Positions 35,382-46,670 are shown, counted from the stretch's first letter. The stretch is DNA of 64,000 bases from Petunia secreta (GCA_029990175.1 JARKIP010000051.1:1938501-2002500), one strand, 5' to 3'. Program-made: numbers and translations. The notes: a model not told the origin generated them from the sequence alone.

Positions 35382-36394
35382 GTAAACAAAAAAGGTTAGT
35401 AGAAAAAGTCCTCACCGAGTCCCTCCCTAAGTATTTACACTCAAATTGATGTCACTCAATTCACTCGTGTTTGCACTCAACGTTCGGCTTTTACTCACTC
35501 TAATGCTCTCACCTTACTTGCCTTTTCCCACTCTTTGGCTATTGCAAGTTTGTTCTTCGCACACTAAATCCAACTCGACAATCAAACTCAACTAATTTGG
35601 GATCGGAAGGAATTGTTGTGACAAGACACGGACAATTGAAACTGACGAAAGCACTTTAGGAAAGTTTAAAGAAAGGGAAGAAAGAAAGGCATGAATCGAA
35701 TTGGATTAGGAATTGGATGAAATTTGGTTTGTGATCTAGAAACTCACTGTTCTTGATGCTGAAACTGAGTTCCGGTTGATTGGAAACTGTTCCGGGGTTG
35801 TTGCGAATAATCTGTCTAAGAATATGTTTTTCTGGGAAATTGTTGTTCAATGCGATCGCGAGCTTGGGTCACGTCCGCGAAGACTTTGTTGGTTGTACTT
35901 TTGCGATCGCGTGTGACTGTCCCGATCGCGTAGGCCTTTTAATTAGTGGCCTGCACGATAGCGCTGGAAGTGGCGCGATCGCGTAAGCTTTTGGGTTTGA
36001 AGCAGAACCCGATTTTGAAGCTCACTTTTCAACTTGAATCTTCACAAACCACCATGTTTTTGCTCCAAATTTGAGATGTATACTCCTTGTTGGTCCGTGA
36101 ACAAATCCTAGTAGTTGAATCTTCAATAGCAACAACCAAATTCAAAAGCCCAAATTTCTTGATGAAGAACCCTAATTTTTGAATCCTTCAAATCAGCACC
36201 AATTTGTTGTTTTTTGATCAATTCCTTTTGGGAATAGTTTCTAGGCAGCAATATCTTCAAATGGTACCAAAAATTTCACCCAAAAGAAACCTAATTCTAA
36301 GACTCATATTTTTGGATTTTTGACTTTTTTTTTTTTTTTTTTGACTTGATGAACAAGAATTGGTTTAGTGATTGTTAAAACAAACACTAATCCA
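35382..36394 (-). other. Leader of gypsy element
   Basis: Non-coding stretch between primer site and gag. It has a further cluster of CGATCGCG-type palindromes (35850-35985) like those in the LTRs, and a 20-base T run at 36325-36344. Confidence 0.65.
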
Positions 36395-36406
36395 GCTCTG
36401 ATACCA
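36395..36406 (-). other. Primer binding site, tRNA-iMet type
   Basis: Reads TGGTATCAGAGC on the minus strand, the standard initiator tRNA-Met primer site, seven bases inside the 5' LTR. Confidence 0.93.
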
Positions 36407-36413
36407 AATGATA

Positions 36414-37124
36414 TGAAAATTGAAAGACACAAAATTAAAAGACTAGAATTAATGAAAGACCCAACTTGATTAGAGAAGAATAAATGAAGTAAGTTAGGGA
36501 AATTTAGCCTAATTACCTCCCTTAATGACCTAAACAAGAGAACCGCTTCTATTTGATCCTCAATTAGCTAAGACTAATTGCAAATCAATAATTATAATGT
36601 GCTTAAGCAAACAAGCTTAGCCAAATCCTCACAATTATCAATATTCAAAAACTAGGTATGCTAATGACTTTAGGAGTATTTATAGTATGTCACAAATGCC
36701 TTAATTAACCCTTAACAATGGGCCTTCAAGTCATTAGCTACTGTTGGGCCTTCTGATCCCCATCTCAGCGCGATCGCGCAATGATGGTATCACGTTGAGC
36801 ATTAATTCATAGCCTCGCGATCGCGGCTATGGTCTCGCGATCGCGCAGGCAAAGGCTTCAACCAGCCTCTTGCGCGATCGCGCTGCATTGCCATTTTCTC
36901 TTCCGCGATCGCGTATCTCTTCCTTTTGACTCTTCGCGATCGCGTCTGTGCACTCGCGATCGCGATGAGTATTTTCAATTCCAGAGGCAGTGAGCATGCA
37001 GAACTGTCCTGGAACCTCCAATACCTGCCCAATCAGCTCCAGTTGTATGAACATTGCCTGTAGCTGTTGCAACTCCCGAGCTTGGCTCCTTGTGAAGGGC
37101 TTGGATGAGCGTCGGGTTGCATCA
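36414..37124 (-). repeat. 5' LTR of gypsy element
   Basis: 711 bp, direct repeat of the 3' LTR. The GCGATCGCG palindromes are better preserved here than in the 3' copy, and one palindrome-containing unit present in the 3' LTR is absent. Confidence 0.92.
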
Positions 37125-37129
37125 ATATA

Positions 37130-37282
37130 CTTCCGTTCAATTTATGTTAGCAATAGTTTTTTGACCGTGTAGTCTTAACATGTCATAATGTGTGTCTAGC
37201 AATATGAATTTCTTATTAAGCATAATATAAGAAGTTTAGGGTAGTTTGTTTTTAAATTTAGATTGAACATAAATAAAGGAAG
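37130..37282. mobile_element. Stowaway MITE at insertion point of gypsy element
   Basis: A 153-bp element with ends CTTCCGTTCAATTTATGTTA and, inverted, CTTCCTTTATTTATGTTCAA, flanked by TA. It starts at the base after the gypsy target duplication, so the retrotransposon inserted right at the MITE edge. Confidence 0.7.
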
Positions 37283-38640
37283 TATAGTTATCTAAATTAG
37301 GATAGGGGAGTACTTAATTACTTGTGAATGCGTGGCTAACTCAGCCAGCTTATCCACACTTTTATGTACTTCTTTTCCTTTGCGTCTCCCTTAAAATAAC
37401 CCACTAGGATCTTACCCACTCTACTCGTTGCCTAATTCAAATTATTCTCTCGCATTTTATTACTATAAAATGGATCTTTGACTATGCAGAGGCACCATGC
37501 ATCATGCATGTGAAGATTTAAAGATATAACTATACTTTCTCGAATATAACAGAAAAGATAAATTTTGGAGTACTACGCTCAGGCACCAACCATGCTTGCA
37601 TGTGAAGAAAATTGAAAAGAGATTGCCTTGGAATAGGGTACCTTCATCGTCATAGTGCTTGGGACTAGAAATGTAAAAGTATTTTCAAAGTGTATTTTCA
37701 TGGCTTGTCATATGACCCAAGTTGAATTTTTTTGTTTAATAATATATTAGATAATAGCCATAGTAAAAGATGAGTATATTAGCTTTTGTTTTCATAAGAA
37801 AACAAATAAAGACATTAAAACTTTGTAAGAGTCTAGCGGGTTGGGTTATGGATAATTTATCAATTTTGATTGGGATAGGACACTTCTTGTGCCCTTCACG
37901 TTTTATCCCCAAAAAGAAAAATCTTACAATTTCAGCACATGTCAAAAAAAATTCTTTGACTATTGGCAGATCATACTAACAACAGGACCTAGGTGGCGCC
38001 AGGAGTTTCCCCTGCTGATTTTTGGTGATCGCGAGTTTTTCCTTTCAGGGGCTAAAAATATAAATTCTTTTACGGGCCACAAAATTTCATAGCGGCACCA
38101 AATCTGTCTAGCGCGCGCAAGAACCTTAGGATATTATGAATGTAGTTGTGTGCATGTAGTTACTTCGCTATTACTTAGCTAGTTTTGTCGAGAAAAAAAG
38201 AAAATAAGTTTTGTAGTTCGTACCAAAAGATCAATAATATTGAAAAAACTATTGAAGATTGAATAGTGGGCTCAACGCGTTGGTTGTGTTTTGGACGTAA
38301 CCCCAAGCGCTTAAGGTATAAGTCTTACGAGACAAGAGCCCCGACATAAGCCTAGGAACATTTTACGAGTGCCCCGCCCTAAGGGGAATCTCGGTCGAGT
38401 CCTAGTTCTGCATAAGTTCATAGTAGTCCAAGCAACCTTTACATGGACTAATGACCCATAATTTGTTAACTTGGTCCATTTTACTTCGCCTAAACACAGC
38501 TCGATCAGCCATTTAACGCCCTAATATTAGCCCAGGTCATCTGCCCAAGCTGGACTTAACTGATTGAGTTGCTTAGATGTAGAAATTGCAGGGGTGCCTA
38601 TTTGCTTAGTGGCATTTAAGGTGAAGCTACTTGGTAAAAA
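37283..38640. other. Intergenic, nothing firmly recognised
   Basis: AT-rich. The part 38270-38420 is GC-richer and looks like a dispersed repeat (TAAGTCTTACGAGACAAGAG, GTGCCCCGCC), but I cannot place it in a family. Short open frames have no recognisable content. Confidence 0.35.
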
Positions 38641-39370
38641 ATATGTAATTTTTGGTCATGGGAACTCCAGACCTACGGGTTTGAAGTCGAGTTGAGCTTC
38701 AAACGTCTTGGGTCTGAAGTTGAGCCAACTTCGGACCAAAAGTCAAAAGTTTAACTCAAATTTAGTCCCCTAGTCTAGAGTTAATTAGCTTAACTTCATA
38801 TCAAGAGACAGAAGTTTCCCTCAACTTCAAATTGAAGGTTCGAAGGTAAACTGTCAACTCCACTCCCACTGATATGAAGTTGAAGATGGGGCTAAAATTA
38901 AACTTTTTAAGATTTGTCTTCTCCGTAAACAGTGATGGTAAACAGGACATTTGTGCACTTTCTCCAAGCTGGAGGTCCTACTCGTAAAAATTTAGCTAGG
39001 CAACCTATATATGCCTAATTATTTAGATTTTAATTTTCTTTTTAACAATTATTTACAAACATAGACATTCACTTTCGGGAGCTGAAGTTATGTATTCAAT
39101 TTCAAAATATAGCATGAAGTTCACTCAACTTAAATTTTTAATCTGAAAATGAGCCAAATACATACAAACTGTGTAAAGTTAAGTTCAACTCCAAAGCTTT
39201 TGGTTTTGGAAGTTTAGACCATCAAACTTACACTTCAAACCAAAAAAAAAAAAAAGAAGCTAAGTTAGCTTAAGGCGGACTAAACTTCTAACTTAATGGT
39301 CTGAAGATAAGCAACTTTGATCTGAAATGGCCAGCTTTTGCAGAAGGACAGCCGATGTAGGCTAAAAGTA
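38641..39370. repeat. Region of repeated GAAGTTGA/TCAACTTC hairpins, unclassified
   Basis: The core GAAGTT and its complement recur many times, forming small stems such as GGGTTTGAAG..CTTCAAAC, GGTCTGAAGTTG..CAACTTCGGACC and CAACTTCAAATTGAAG. It looks like the inside of a transposon built of short palindromes, but no clear ends were found. Confidence 0.45.
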
Positions 39371-40002
39371 TAAAGGTTCATGCAAAACATACTATGCGTG
39401 CAGTTTCTCCCAACCTATTCATTGGAGAGGCCCAAGTTGAGTTGTCATGATTCTCTTTAACTTTTTGGCCCTAATAGAAGCTCTTAATTTTTTAGCACCA
39501 CTTAGTCAGAAATTCATCTTCTCGTGCTTATTCACTCCATATGTTTCTTCATCTTTCTCCTTCCTACTCCCCCTTTTCAATAAATTCAACTCTTTTCTTA
39601 TTTATAATTGTTTTAGATTTGGTTACTAAAATTTCAAAATCTCAATAATTTATATTGAAATTACTTAAATCCGAATCCCAGTAAACAATAATGGAATTTT
39701 GAATATGTTAGTTCAAAGTCAATATGAAACCTCCATTTTTTTTTCCTGAAACTTTGAACATAACTCCAGATTTTTTTACTTAAAGTTTAGTTCATAAAGT
39801 CTCAAATGTTTGTATTGTGGCTAGTCTGATGTTGTTTAACGCCAAGAAATTGTAAATGTGCGGGAGGCAATTTGACTGTTTATCAATTAACTTTAAAATA
39901 GTGGATAAACTCACTTAGGGCGTCCAAAACTGGCTAGTTATCCATTTTTCATGCTAATTAATATGCTGGAAATAACATAACGCTAATTAGCTACTCCAAG
40001 GG

Positions 40003-40532
40003 GGAAATTTTGATCACTAGCTATTTTTGAACGCGCTCATTGCGGACTATCCACCGTTTCCAAATTCATTGAAGAATAGCCAAAAATTTGCGCGCACACT
40101 TAAGCTCCATTAGCATTGGAAAAACACTCCAGACTAGTCCCATAACAAAAACTGGGACTTTGAACAAAACTTGTTCAAAGCCCAAGTATTTTGTTATGAG
40201 ACTTTATATATAAAGCTTCAGTCCCATAACAAAATGCTGGGGCTTTGAACAAGTTTTGTTCACAGCCCCAGCATTTTGTTATGGGATTGAAGCTTTATAC
40301 AAAGTCCCATAACAAAAATATTGGGGCCTTGAACAAAATTTGTTCAAAGCCCCTGTATTTTATACTAGGGTTAGTTTACTGAAGCTTCCCAGTATAAATA
40401 CTGGGGCCAAGTTTGTTCAAGGCCCCAGTATTTATACTGGGATTTGTCCAGAGATGGCTATCAGCGAATTTGTTTTTGAAGGCTACAAATCAATTAACAC
40501 GCGCTAAACAGGCCCCTGTACGAAATTTTTAC
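40003..40532. mobile_element. MULE-type MITE containing four tandem hairpins
   Basis: A 530-bp element between perfect 10-bp direct repeats ACTCCAAGGG (39993-40002 and 40533-40542). Ends are GGAAATTTTGATCAC and, inverted, GTAAAAATTTCGTACAG. The middle, 40138-40442, is four consecutive self-complementary units. No coding capacity. Confidence 0.8.
40138..40442. repeat. Four ~83-bp tandem palindromic units
   Basis: Units start at 40138, 40222, 40305 and 40387. Each is a hairpin with arms of the type TCCCATAACAAAATGCTGGG and its complement, around a TTGAACAA/TTGTTCAA loop region. Unit 4 has a perfect 22-bp stem (TCCCAGTATAAATACTGGGG plus CC). Unit 2 has a 30-bp stem with one mismatch and extends further outward. 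Confidence 0.9.
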
Positions 40533-40870
40533 ACTCCAAGGGCTGCATTTTTTGTTATGGCCATTGTGTCCTAAAGTTTTGTTTCTCAAATTAAAACGTC
40601 ATGACACTAAATTAAGTTATTTGGTTCAGAACTTCAAGACAAATAATTACTGGCTAAAGCCCAAATAATAAGGAGCGGCTAATCCTGCACTTTACCCTAA
40701 AAATTGTCGTTTGACATGGTTACCAATCAAGGCCAAGACCGTAAGAAGCCTAATAGTGGTTAACTTTTGAGATAGATAGTGGCTAAACCTGGGCCAATTG
40801 ACCTCTCATTGAACATTGATAAAGTACCTAGTCTTATGAAAAGAGATGAATCCATAATTTTGAGTCACTA

Positions 40871-40922
40871 AGCATAGAGCATAAGGGATGAAAAAAAAAA
40901 AAAAAAAAGCATAGAGCATAAG
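40871..40922 (+). mobile_element. Ultra-short poly(A) retroposon with target duplication
   Basis: The 15-base direct repeat AGCATAGAGCATAAG (40871-40885 and 40908-40922) flanks only GGATG and a run of A. This is the pattern of LINE-driven insertion with almost complete 5' truncation. Confidence 0.7.
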
Positions 40923-41780
40923 CATCATACAATTCAATACTTTCATGCAACTATAGATGTGAATAAAGTATAAATATATATTTCAAAATACTTTAAATGA
41001 TACACGTCGAACAAGAAGCTGTTGATACATGCATTTAGAGAGTGTAAATTGAATAGTGTAACATACAGTTACTCAACCGAACTGTAAACACAATTAGATA
41101 CCAAATAGAGATAGTCTTTTGATAATAGTTAAACTGATAAACAAGCTTACAGCTACTACTAGGAATACTAAGGATAACTTGGGGAAGGGAGATGAGAGGA
41201 ATCAGAAGACACAATGATGAGAAGACTAGAAGAATTGGAGACGAGGGATACAGACTTTGGCCTAAGGTACAGTTCATAATTTACATAATTCGTTGTCGCT
41301 GAAGTGTCACCCCTTTTTAACCAATTGCACTTGGTCTGCTGACATGGGCTCTTAATCACTGGCCCATTTGTTAATCCTGTTTTAACTCCATTAACCGTTG
41401 CCATGTTCATAACAAATAGGTTGGACCAAATTAAATTTGAACACATTAAAACAAGTTGAGTCAATGAATGGTCATGACCCAACCTCCCTCAAAGCGTCAA
41501 GTAGGTTGGATCAATTTAATAAGACCAAACAATACGTCATATCTCAATCCGACCAGCTCAAATTCATACCCCATAATTTATTTAATTATCGAAAAGGCTT
41601 TTTTCTCATTAGGGAGAGAAGGAGGGGGAGATAGGAAAGTACAGAGAGACAAATATATTTAACAAAAGAAACCAATAAAAATTACTATATTTTTTATTGG
41701 TCAGTTTGGCTATCTAAGTTCAAATTGATACGAACTTTTAAAAGAGTGAATCGAGTTGCAATTGAATTGACTCACCAATA
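40923..41780. other. Intergenic, nothing recognised
   Basis: AT-rich with no supported gene; the frames at 41168-41482 on the minus strand have no family resemblance. Confidence 0.35.
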
Positions 41781-42016
41781 TACCTGTGAATTGGGTCGGG
41801 CTAGTCCGGTACCGGACCGATAAAAAATTGGACCGGACCGAATCGGTTCATTATAAACGGTCAGGGACAAGAAGGAAGCGTATTTTGGGCCGAGCCGAGG
41901 TTAAGAAAAAAGACCGATTAGTCCGAACCGGCCCGTTAAGAGTCGGTCCAGTAGTGAGTAATGTATCTCCTTATTTGGACGGGTTACCCTTATACGAGCT
42001 AAATTTGACACCTCTA
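41781..42016. mobile_element. hAT-like MITE with CCGGACCG subterminal repeats
   Basis: Starts TACCTGTGAATTGGG and ends ..TTTGACACCTCTA (inverted TAGAGGTGTCAAATT). The inside has clustered GGTCCGG/CCGGACC motifs. Similar termini and motifs occur at 62322. No target duplication found. Confidence 0.4.
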
Positions 42017-42705
42017 CTTAACGTTGCATCTACTAAATATAGTTCAATATATATCATGTGTTGAACATGAGAGGATCATCATGAGCAGCTGATGAATGTA
42101 TAGTAAGTGTTGTTTTGTGGTCCGTCTAATCTTTCAAGATTAAAGTATAATTATTCTAAACTGATGGTGAAAGTGCACTCCCATCTTCATTTGGATCCAA
42201 TTAAGGACCACAAAAAAGCACATCTTCAAAAAAAAAAAAAAAAAAAAAAACGCATCAAGCACTGTTTGGTAAGTGCAATGCATGTGCAGCACACTTCAAA
42301 TACTCTCGAAGTTCAAGTTTATCTTTTTTTTTTTTTTTTTTTTTTTTGGTAAACAGTAAACTCATATGATGATATGATCATGATCATTAAATCCTAATCG
42401 TAGCAAAGGCAGCCTTTATAAAGGCACAATAACCACCTTAGTAAATGCCTTAATCAATAGTTCTACAGTAGGAAATTTCAGTGCATTAAAACTCTGTGAT
42501 GCGTGGGTTCCAAAAAAAAAAAAGATTAATAAACCTATTGTGCAGTCATAAATTTCGTTATAGTTGTTCATGATTTCATATATGTGTATAAGACGTTATT
42601 TAACCTAAAAGTGTTTAACTGATCACTATTCGCCAACTATATTGTCTCGTCTGGTTGAATCACATTGTCGTGCACATTCTTACTTTATATTTATGCAAAA
42701 GATTA

Positions 42706-42962
42706 TTCACTGTGTCTCAATTTATGTGTCACACTTTTCTTTTTGATCTGTCACATTTACTTATTTGTCAACTATTTAATGCACTATCTCTATTTTATCC
42801 CTGTTGGGTCATGCTTACTTTAAAAGTCGCAAACTTTTTTATTATTCCAATCTTCTTTGTCTTACTTTTTCAAGGATAAACTTGAACATTTCCAAAGTCA
42901 ATTTTTATTTTTTAAACTTCGTGTTAAGTCAAACATCGCCACATAAATTGAGACGGTGGGAG
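42706..42962. mobile_element. Stowaway MITE, GTGTCACAC subfamily, copy 1
   Basis: A 257-bp element ending ..ACATAAATTGAGACGGTGGGAG, with a left end TTCACTGTGTCTCAATTTATG that has drifted from CTCCCTCCGTCTC. TA lies on both sides. Its close relative is nested inside another Stowaway at 46135-46406. Confidence 0.8.
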
Positions 42963-44529
42963 TATGTTCACACAACTTGAATAAGTGACTTCTTGGACGA
43001 CACACTACAAAAATTCCTACTAATTAATGCACCAAGACTGATCGATCTGGACCCTTCTAATCTATGATCTTATGCATATGAAAATTGACTAATTGGCATG
43101 CTTTAATTTCTCTAGTCTTGTTTCTTATCATCTCCTACCCCTTTATCATCAAGTGCTTACTTTATTACGAAGCTTCTTCTTTCTCATGATAGCTTTAGCC
43201 TTAGGACCACTGGATAGTTATTCCTTTGCATAAATAGATCATGCACATAATGATGAAGATTGATCATAGTATATTTTCAGGATTTTATGATCCCGTGCCA
43301 ACTGCCAAGTTCTCAGATATATATGATGTACTATATGTTCTTAAATCTTAGCTGCACTACATATAAATGAGACCACATGAGTTGGTACGAATATATATCA
43401 TGGTTCGATCATTTTTACTTTAACACCAGGAATTACGAGGTTCCACTCGGGGGCGAAACTACCTTAAGGGTAGGGAGTCACGGGACACTGCTTCATCGAC
43501 AATTTTTACCGAGTGTATATATACATAAATGAAAAAACTACAATATATTGCTACAAAAATGAAGTGTGACACTGCTTGAACTAAAGGGTCTTGGAGATAC
43601 AGTGGTTGGGAGTGTAGCTATCCTCCTTGATGATGTGAGATTGAATCCCCTAGACTTTGAAAGCTAATTGGAATCTTCATAAAAATTTCTAGATCTGTTG
43701 TCTCTATTTGAAAGTGACACTGCTGACAAAAAATCCTGCGCACGCCACTAGTTCCAATCCTTGTTACTTTCTCAACTAGATTTTGCTACAGGAAAATTCC
43801 GTCACAAGTATTTATAGAAAAATGTACTTAATGGACTAATATCTTGATATTTAGACTCAATCCCTATTAAATGCAAACAAATAATGTTAAAATCACTTGA
43901 GTTTAATGGCCAGAGATCTCAAAAGTAGACAGATGTAAAGACAATCAGTAAATTAAATTAGAGCAGAAAAGAAAGGTATGAACTTATTGTTAGACATAAA
44001 ATTCAAATCCTTATACTCAATAGAAGTTTTAATGCACCAACTTTCCAACCTACTTCATGTCTTTTAATTTTTAGAATAAAAGGTTGTTCTACAATACAAT
44101 CTTTAACGCAATTAAATAGCATGTCCTCAGCATTTGGTACTCAATTGCAACAACTATATACAAAGTTAGGTCATATCATATAGTGATCTACCTTCCAAGA
44201 AATCGGAATTTAATCCCATAGATATGGCACTTAATAGTCTATGGCATACTCCCTTTATTTCTTCTCATATTTCTTCATCCGTCTTTATAATTAACTCAAT
44301 AAAAAACAAAAATATTTGTACACAAATTACTTAACCATTGTTAACTTTTAAACATAGAAATAAGCTTTACCATTTATATAAAATAACATAAAAATTTTTA
44401 TAAACTTCTATTCAAATAAATGGGCATATAAGATCATTTCTTCATAAGTTTTTACCATTTAAACTCGTATATGTTAGTAGTTAAATCCTTTTATCATTTC
44501 GATTTCCCTGTCTGACTATACATGCAAGG
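42963..44529. other. Intergenic with possible hAT-like and SINE remnants
   Basis: Around 43455-43750 a stretch begins GGGGGCGAAACTACC and ends CTGCGCACGCCACTAG, like worn ends of the CAGAGGCGGA repeat family. Otherwise AT-rich with no supported gene. Confidence 0.3.
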
Positions 44530-44819
44530 AAATAAATTTATTGTTGTTTACGATAATACCCATTAAAATGAAAATATTTACCCGTTCCTATTCCTAAGTT
44601 TCATATTTACTAGTTCTATTTTAATAAACTATTTACCCGTCCTATCTATCAAGACCTGTATACCATATTTTATGCAGTATACCGTGAAAGTATACTCCTA
44701 TAAAGTATAACAAAGGTATACAGTAATAAATGTATAGGCTGTATAAATACTTTTAATTTCATGAGGATTGTAATTTTTAATGGGTAGTGCGATTCAATGG
44801 TACATAGTATAAAAATTCC
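44530..44819. mobile_element. MULE-type MITE, relative of 22906-23287 in opposite orientation
   Basis: Shares with the 22906 element the phrases AATATTTACCC, TATACCATAGTTTATGCAGTATAC-like and GTATAC repeats. Its right end inverted reads GGAATTTTTATACTATG, like the other copy's left end. No target duplication survives. Confidence 0.5.
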
Positions 44820-44935
44820 TTTTACTAATGCTCTGTCCCAATTTACATATCGATGTTAGCTTGGCACAGAGTTCAATAACAATTTACAAAAAAATTGTGT
44901 TGGGCAGCCGGAAGGCATTTGGAATTTAACTTTTA

Positions 44936-45455
44936 GAGCATGTTTAGTCAAGTTGCCAAAATCCGCTTATTTTGAGAAATTCTTTTGTTAAAAGTACTTT
45001 TAAAAAATAAGCAGTTTGTGTTTGCCAAACTCATTTAAGAAGTATTTTTTAAAAATAAATTATGTTGGGATAATCTTTACAAAAAGTATTTTTAGGTGTT
45101 AAATTACGAAAAAAGATAATATTAAAATTTATTTTGTGATTAATATTATAACATGTAGAAAAAATTTAAATATTTGTTATAGGAACTTAATTTAATTAAA
45201 ATTTAAAATATAAAATAAAAATATATAGGTTAAAGTTAAATTAAAAGAGGGAAGCAGAGAACATAGTTTTATTTATATTTGAGAGCTAGATTGATTATAT
45301 TAATTAGAAATAGTGTGGTAAATAAATATGTGTGGTAATGATATTTTTGTCTTGAAAAATTAAAAAAACAGCTTCTGCTTCTACTTCTGCTTTCAGGAAC
45401 AAGCAGAAACTTGTAGCTTCTCCCCAACGGCAGGAAATTTGGCCAAACACTTCAA
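44936..45455. mobile_element. Tourist-like MITE relative of 11924-12332
   Basis: Left arm GCATGTTTAGTCAAGTTGCC then CCGCTTATTTTGAG, right arm ..GGAAATTTGGCCAAACACTT, matching the ends of the element at 11924-12332 (TCAGCTTATTTTGAGAAGTG). Outer limits are approximate. Confidence 0.5.
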
Positions 45456-45474
45456 ATTTTCTCAAAATTATCTA

Positions 45475-45733
45475 CTCCCTCGGTCCCACTTTGTTTGTCA
45501 TAGTTCGGATTTCGAGGGTCAAACGAATTTATCTTTGACCGTAATTTTTATATATATCTTTTAAATATTTGGAGTTTTAATTTATTGTGACTTATAGTAT
45601 TTTTCATGTAGTTTTGAAATATGTAAATTTTATTTAAAAAATATTAAAGATTTTATATCCTAATCTATGGTCAAATTTAAGAAGTTTGACTCTTGAAACA
45701 GTAACTATGACAAATAAAATGAAACAGAAGGAG
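45475..45733. mobile_element. Stowaway MITE
   Basis: A 259-bp element starting CTCCCTCGGTCCCACTTTGT and ending ..AAATGAAACAGAAGGAG, flanked by TA. The next bases on its left are the end of the Tourist-like element. Confidence 0.85.
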
Positions 45734-46086
45734 TATTACGACAATATGCCAGAAATATGGTGTCAAGCTATAAGTTAAACGTTTTTCTCAAGGGGCCAGA
45801 AGCTAAATAATGGCATTGAAGTATTCTATTTTTTCTATAAATAAATAATATCTAAAAGTTGAAAAGTTAATTTATTTTTTAAATATAAAAATATTTTTTT
45901 ATAATAAGTAGTTTCCAAATTAGGTCCATGTTCATAATTTCGTATCAACACTTGCCCACTATTTTATAACGTTTCTCTAATCATCTCCATAACTGACTTC
46001 GACGCAACAAGTAACCACCATCTCCTCTCTACTGTCAACGCTTATTAACTCCATTTCTCATCATATATCTACTCTTATTATATGTA

Positions 46087-46639
46087 CTTTCTCCTGTCTC
46101 ATGCCTTTCTTATTAGTCCGTTTCAAAAAAATTACACCATCTGTCCCAATTTATGTGTCACACTTTCTTTTTTAGTCTGTCTAAAAAAAATGTCACATTT
46201 CCTTAATTGTCAATTATTTAATGCACTATTTCTATTTTATCTCTATTGGGGCCTACTTACTTTAAAAGCCGCAAACAACTTTTTAATTACTTCAATCTTC
46301 TCTTTCTTACTTTTTTAAGGATAAATTTGAACATTTCCAAAGTCAACATCTATTTCTTAAATTTCGTGTCAAGTCAAACACCGCCACATAAATTGTGACA
46401 AGTGAGTATCATATTTCTAAATTTGGAAGAAACTAACTTTTATCCTTTTCATTTGTTACTCATTTACAATTTACACATATATCTACGACTTATACTAACT
46501 TTTATCCTTTTCATTTTTACTCATTTACAATTACACATATATCTACGACTTATTTTATAGCACACCCTTCAAAAATCTTCTTCTTTTATTAAACTTTATG
46601 TTAAGTCAAAGTAAGACAAATAAATTGGGACGGAGGGAG
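46087..46639. mobile_element. Stowaway MITE interrupted by another Stowaway
   Basis: Outer element: left end CTTTCTCCTGTCTCATGCC, right end ..AAATTGGGACGGAGGGAG, TA on both sides (46085-46086, 46640-46641). It is split by the inner element at 46135-46406. It also contains a ~60-bp tandem duplication (unit ACTAACTTTTATCCTTTTCA.., about 46431-46492 and 46493-46552). Its right end lies 22 bases from the TATA box of the methylesterase gene. Confidence 0.8.
46135..46406. mobile_element. Inner Stowaway MITE (GTGTCACAC subfamily, copy 2)
   Basis: A 272-bp element flanked by TA (46133-46134 and 46407-46408), with ends CACCATCTGTCCCAATTTATG and, inverted, CTCACTTGTCACAATTTATG. Closely matches 42706-42962. 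Confidence 0.85.
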
Positions 46640-46661
46640 TAGTATTTTCTCTCAGTATACA

Positions 46662-46670
46662 CTATAAATA
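46662..46670 (+). promoter_or_regulatory. Probable TATA box of methylesterase gene
   Basis: CTATAAATA, 59 bases upstream of the start codon at 46729. This gives a short leader if transcription starts about 30 bases downstream. Confidence 0.6.

Larger units (their letters stand above)
29796..37124 (-). mobile_element. Full-length decayed Ty3/gypsy retrotransposon
   Basis: A 7.3-kb element with two LTRs (29796-30507 and 36414-37124) in direct orientation and a perfect 5-bp target duplication ATATA (29791-29795 and 37125-37129). The primer site is complementary to initiator tRNA-Met (TGGTATCAGAGC). A purine-rich tract adjoins the 3' LTR. Domain order on the minus strand is gag, protease, reverse transcriptase, RNase H, integrase, so it is Ty3/gypsy. 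All coding parts carry stops and frameshifts. I see no chromodomain, so I leave the lineage open. Confidence 0.93.

Noticed and set aside
42220..42350. Poly(A) run and poly(T) run ~75 bp apart as an inverted retroposon pair
   Set aside because: No target duplications and the sequence between is not recognised; simple-sequence runs explain it.
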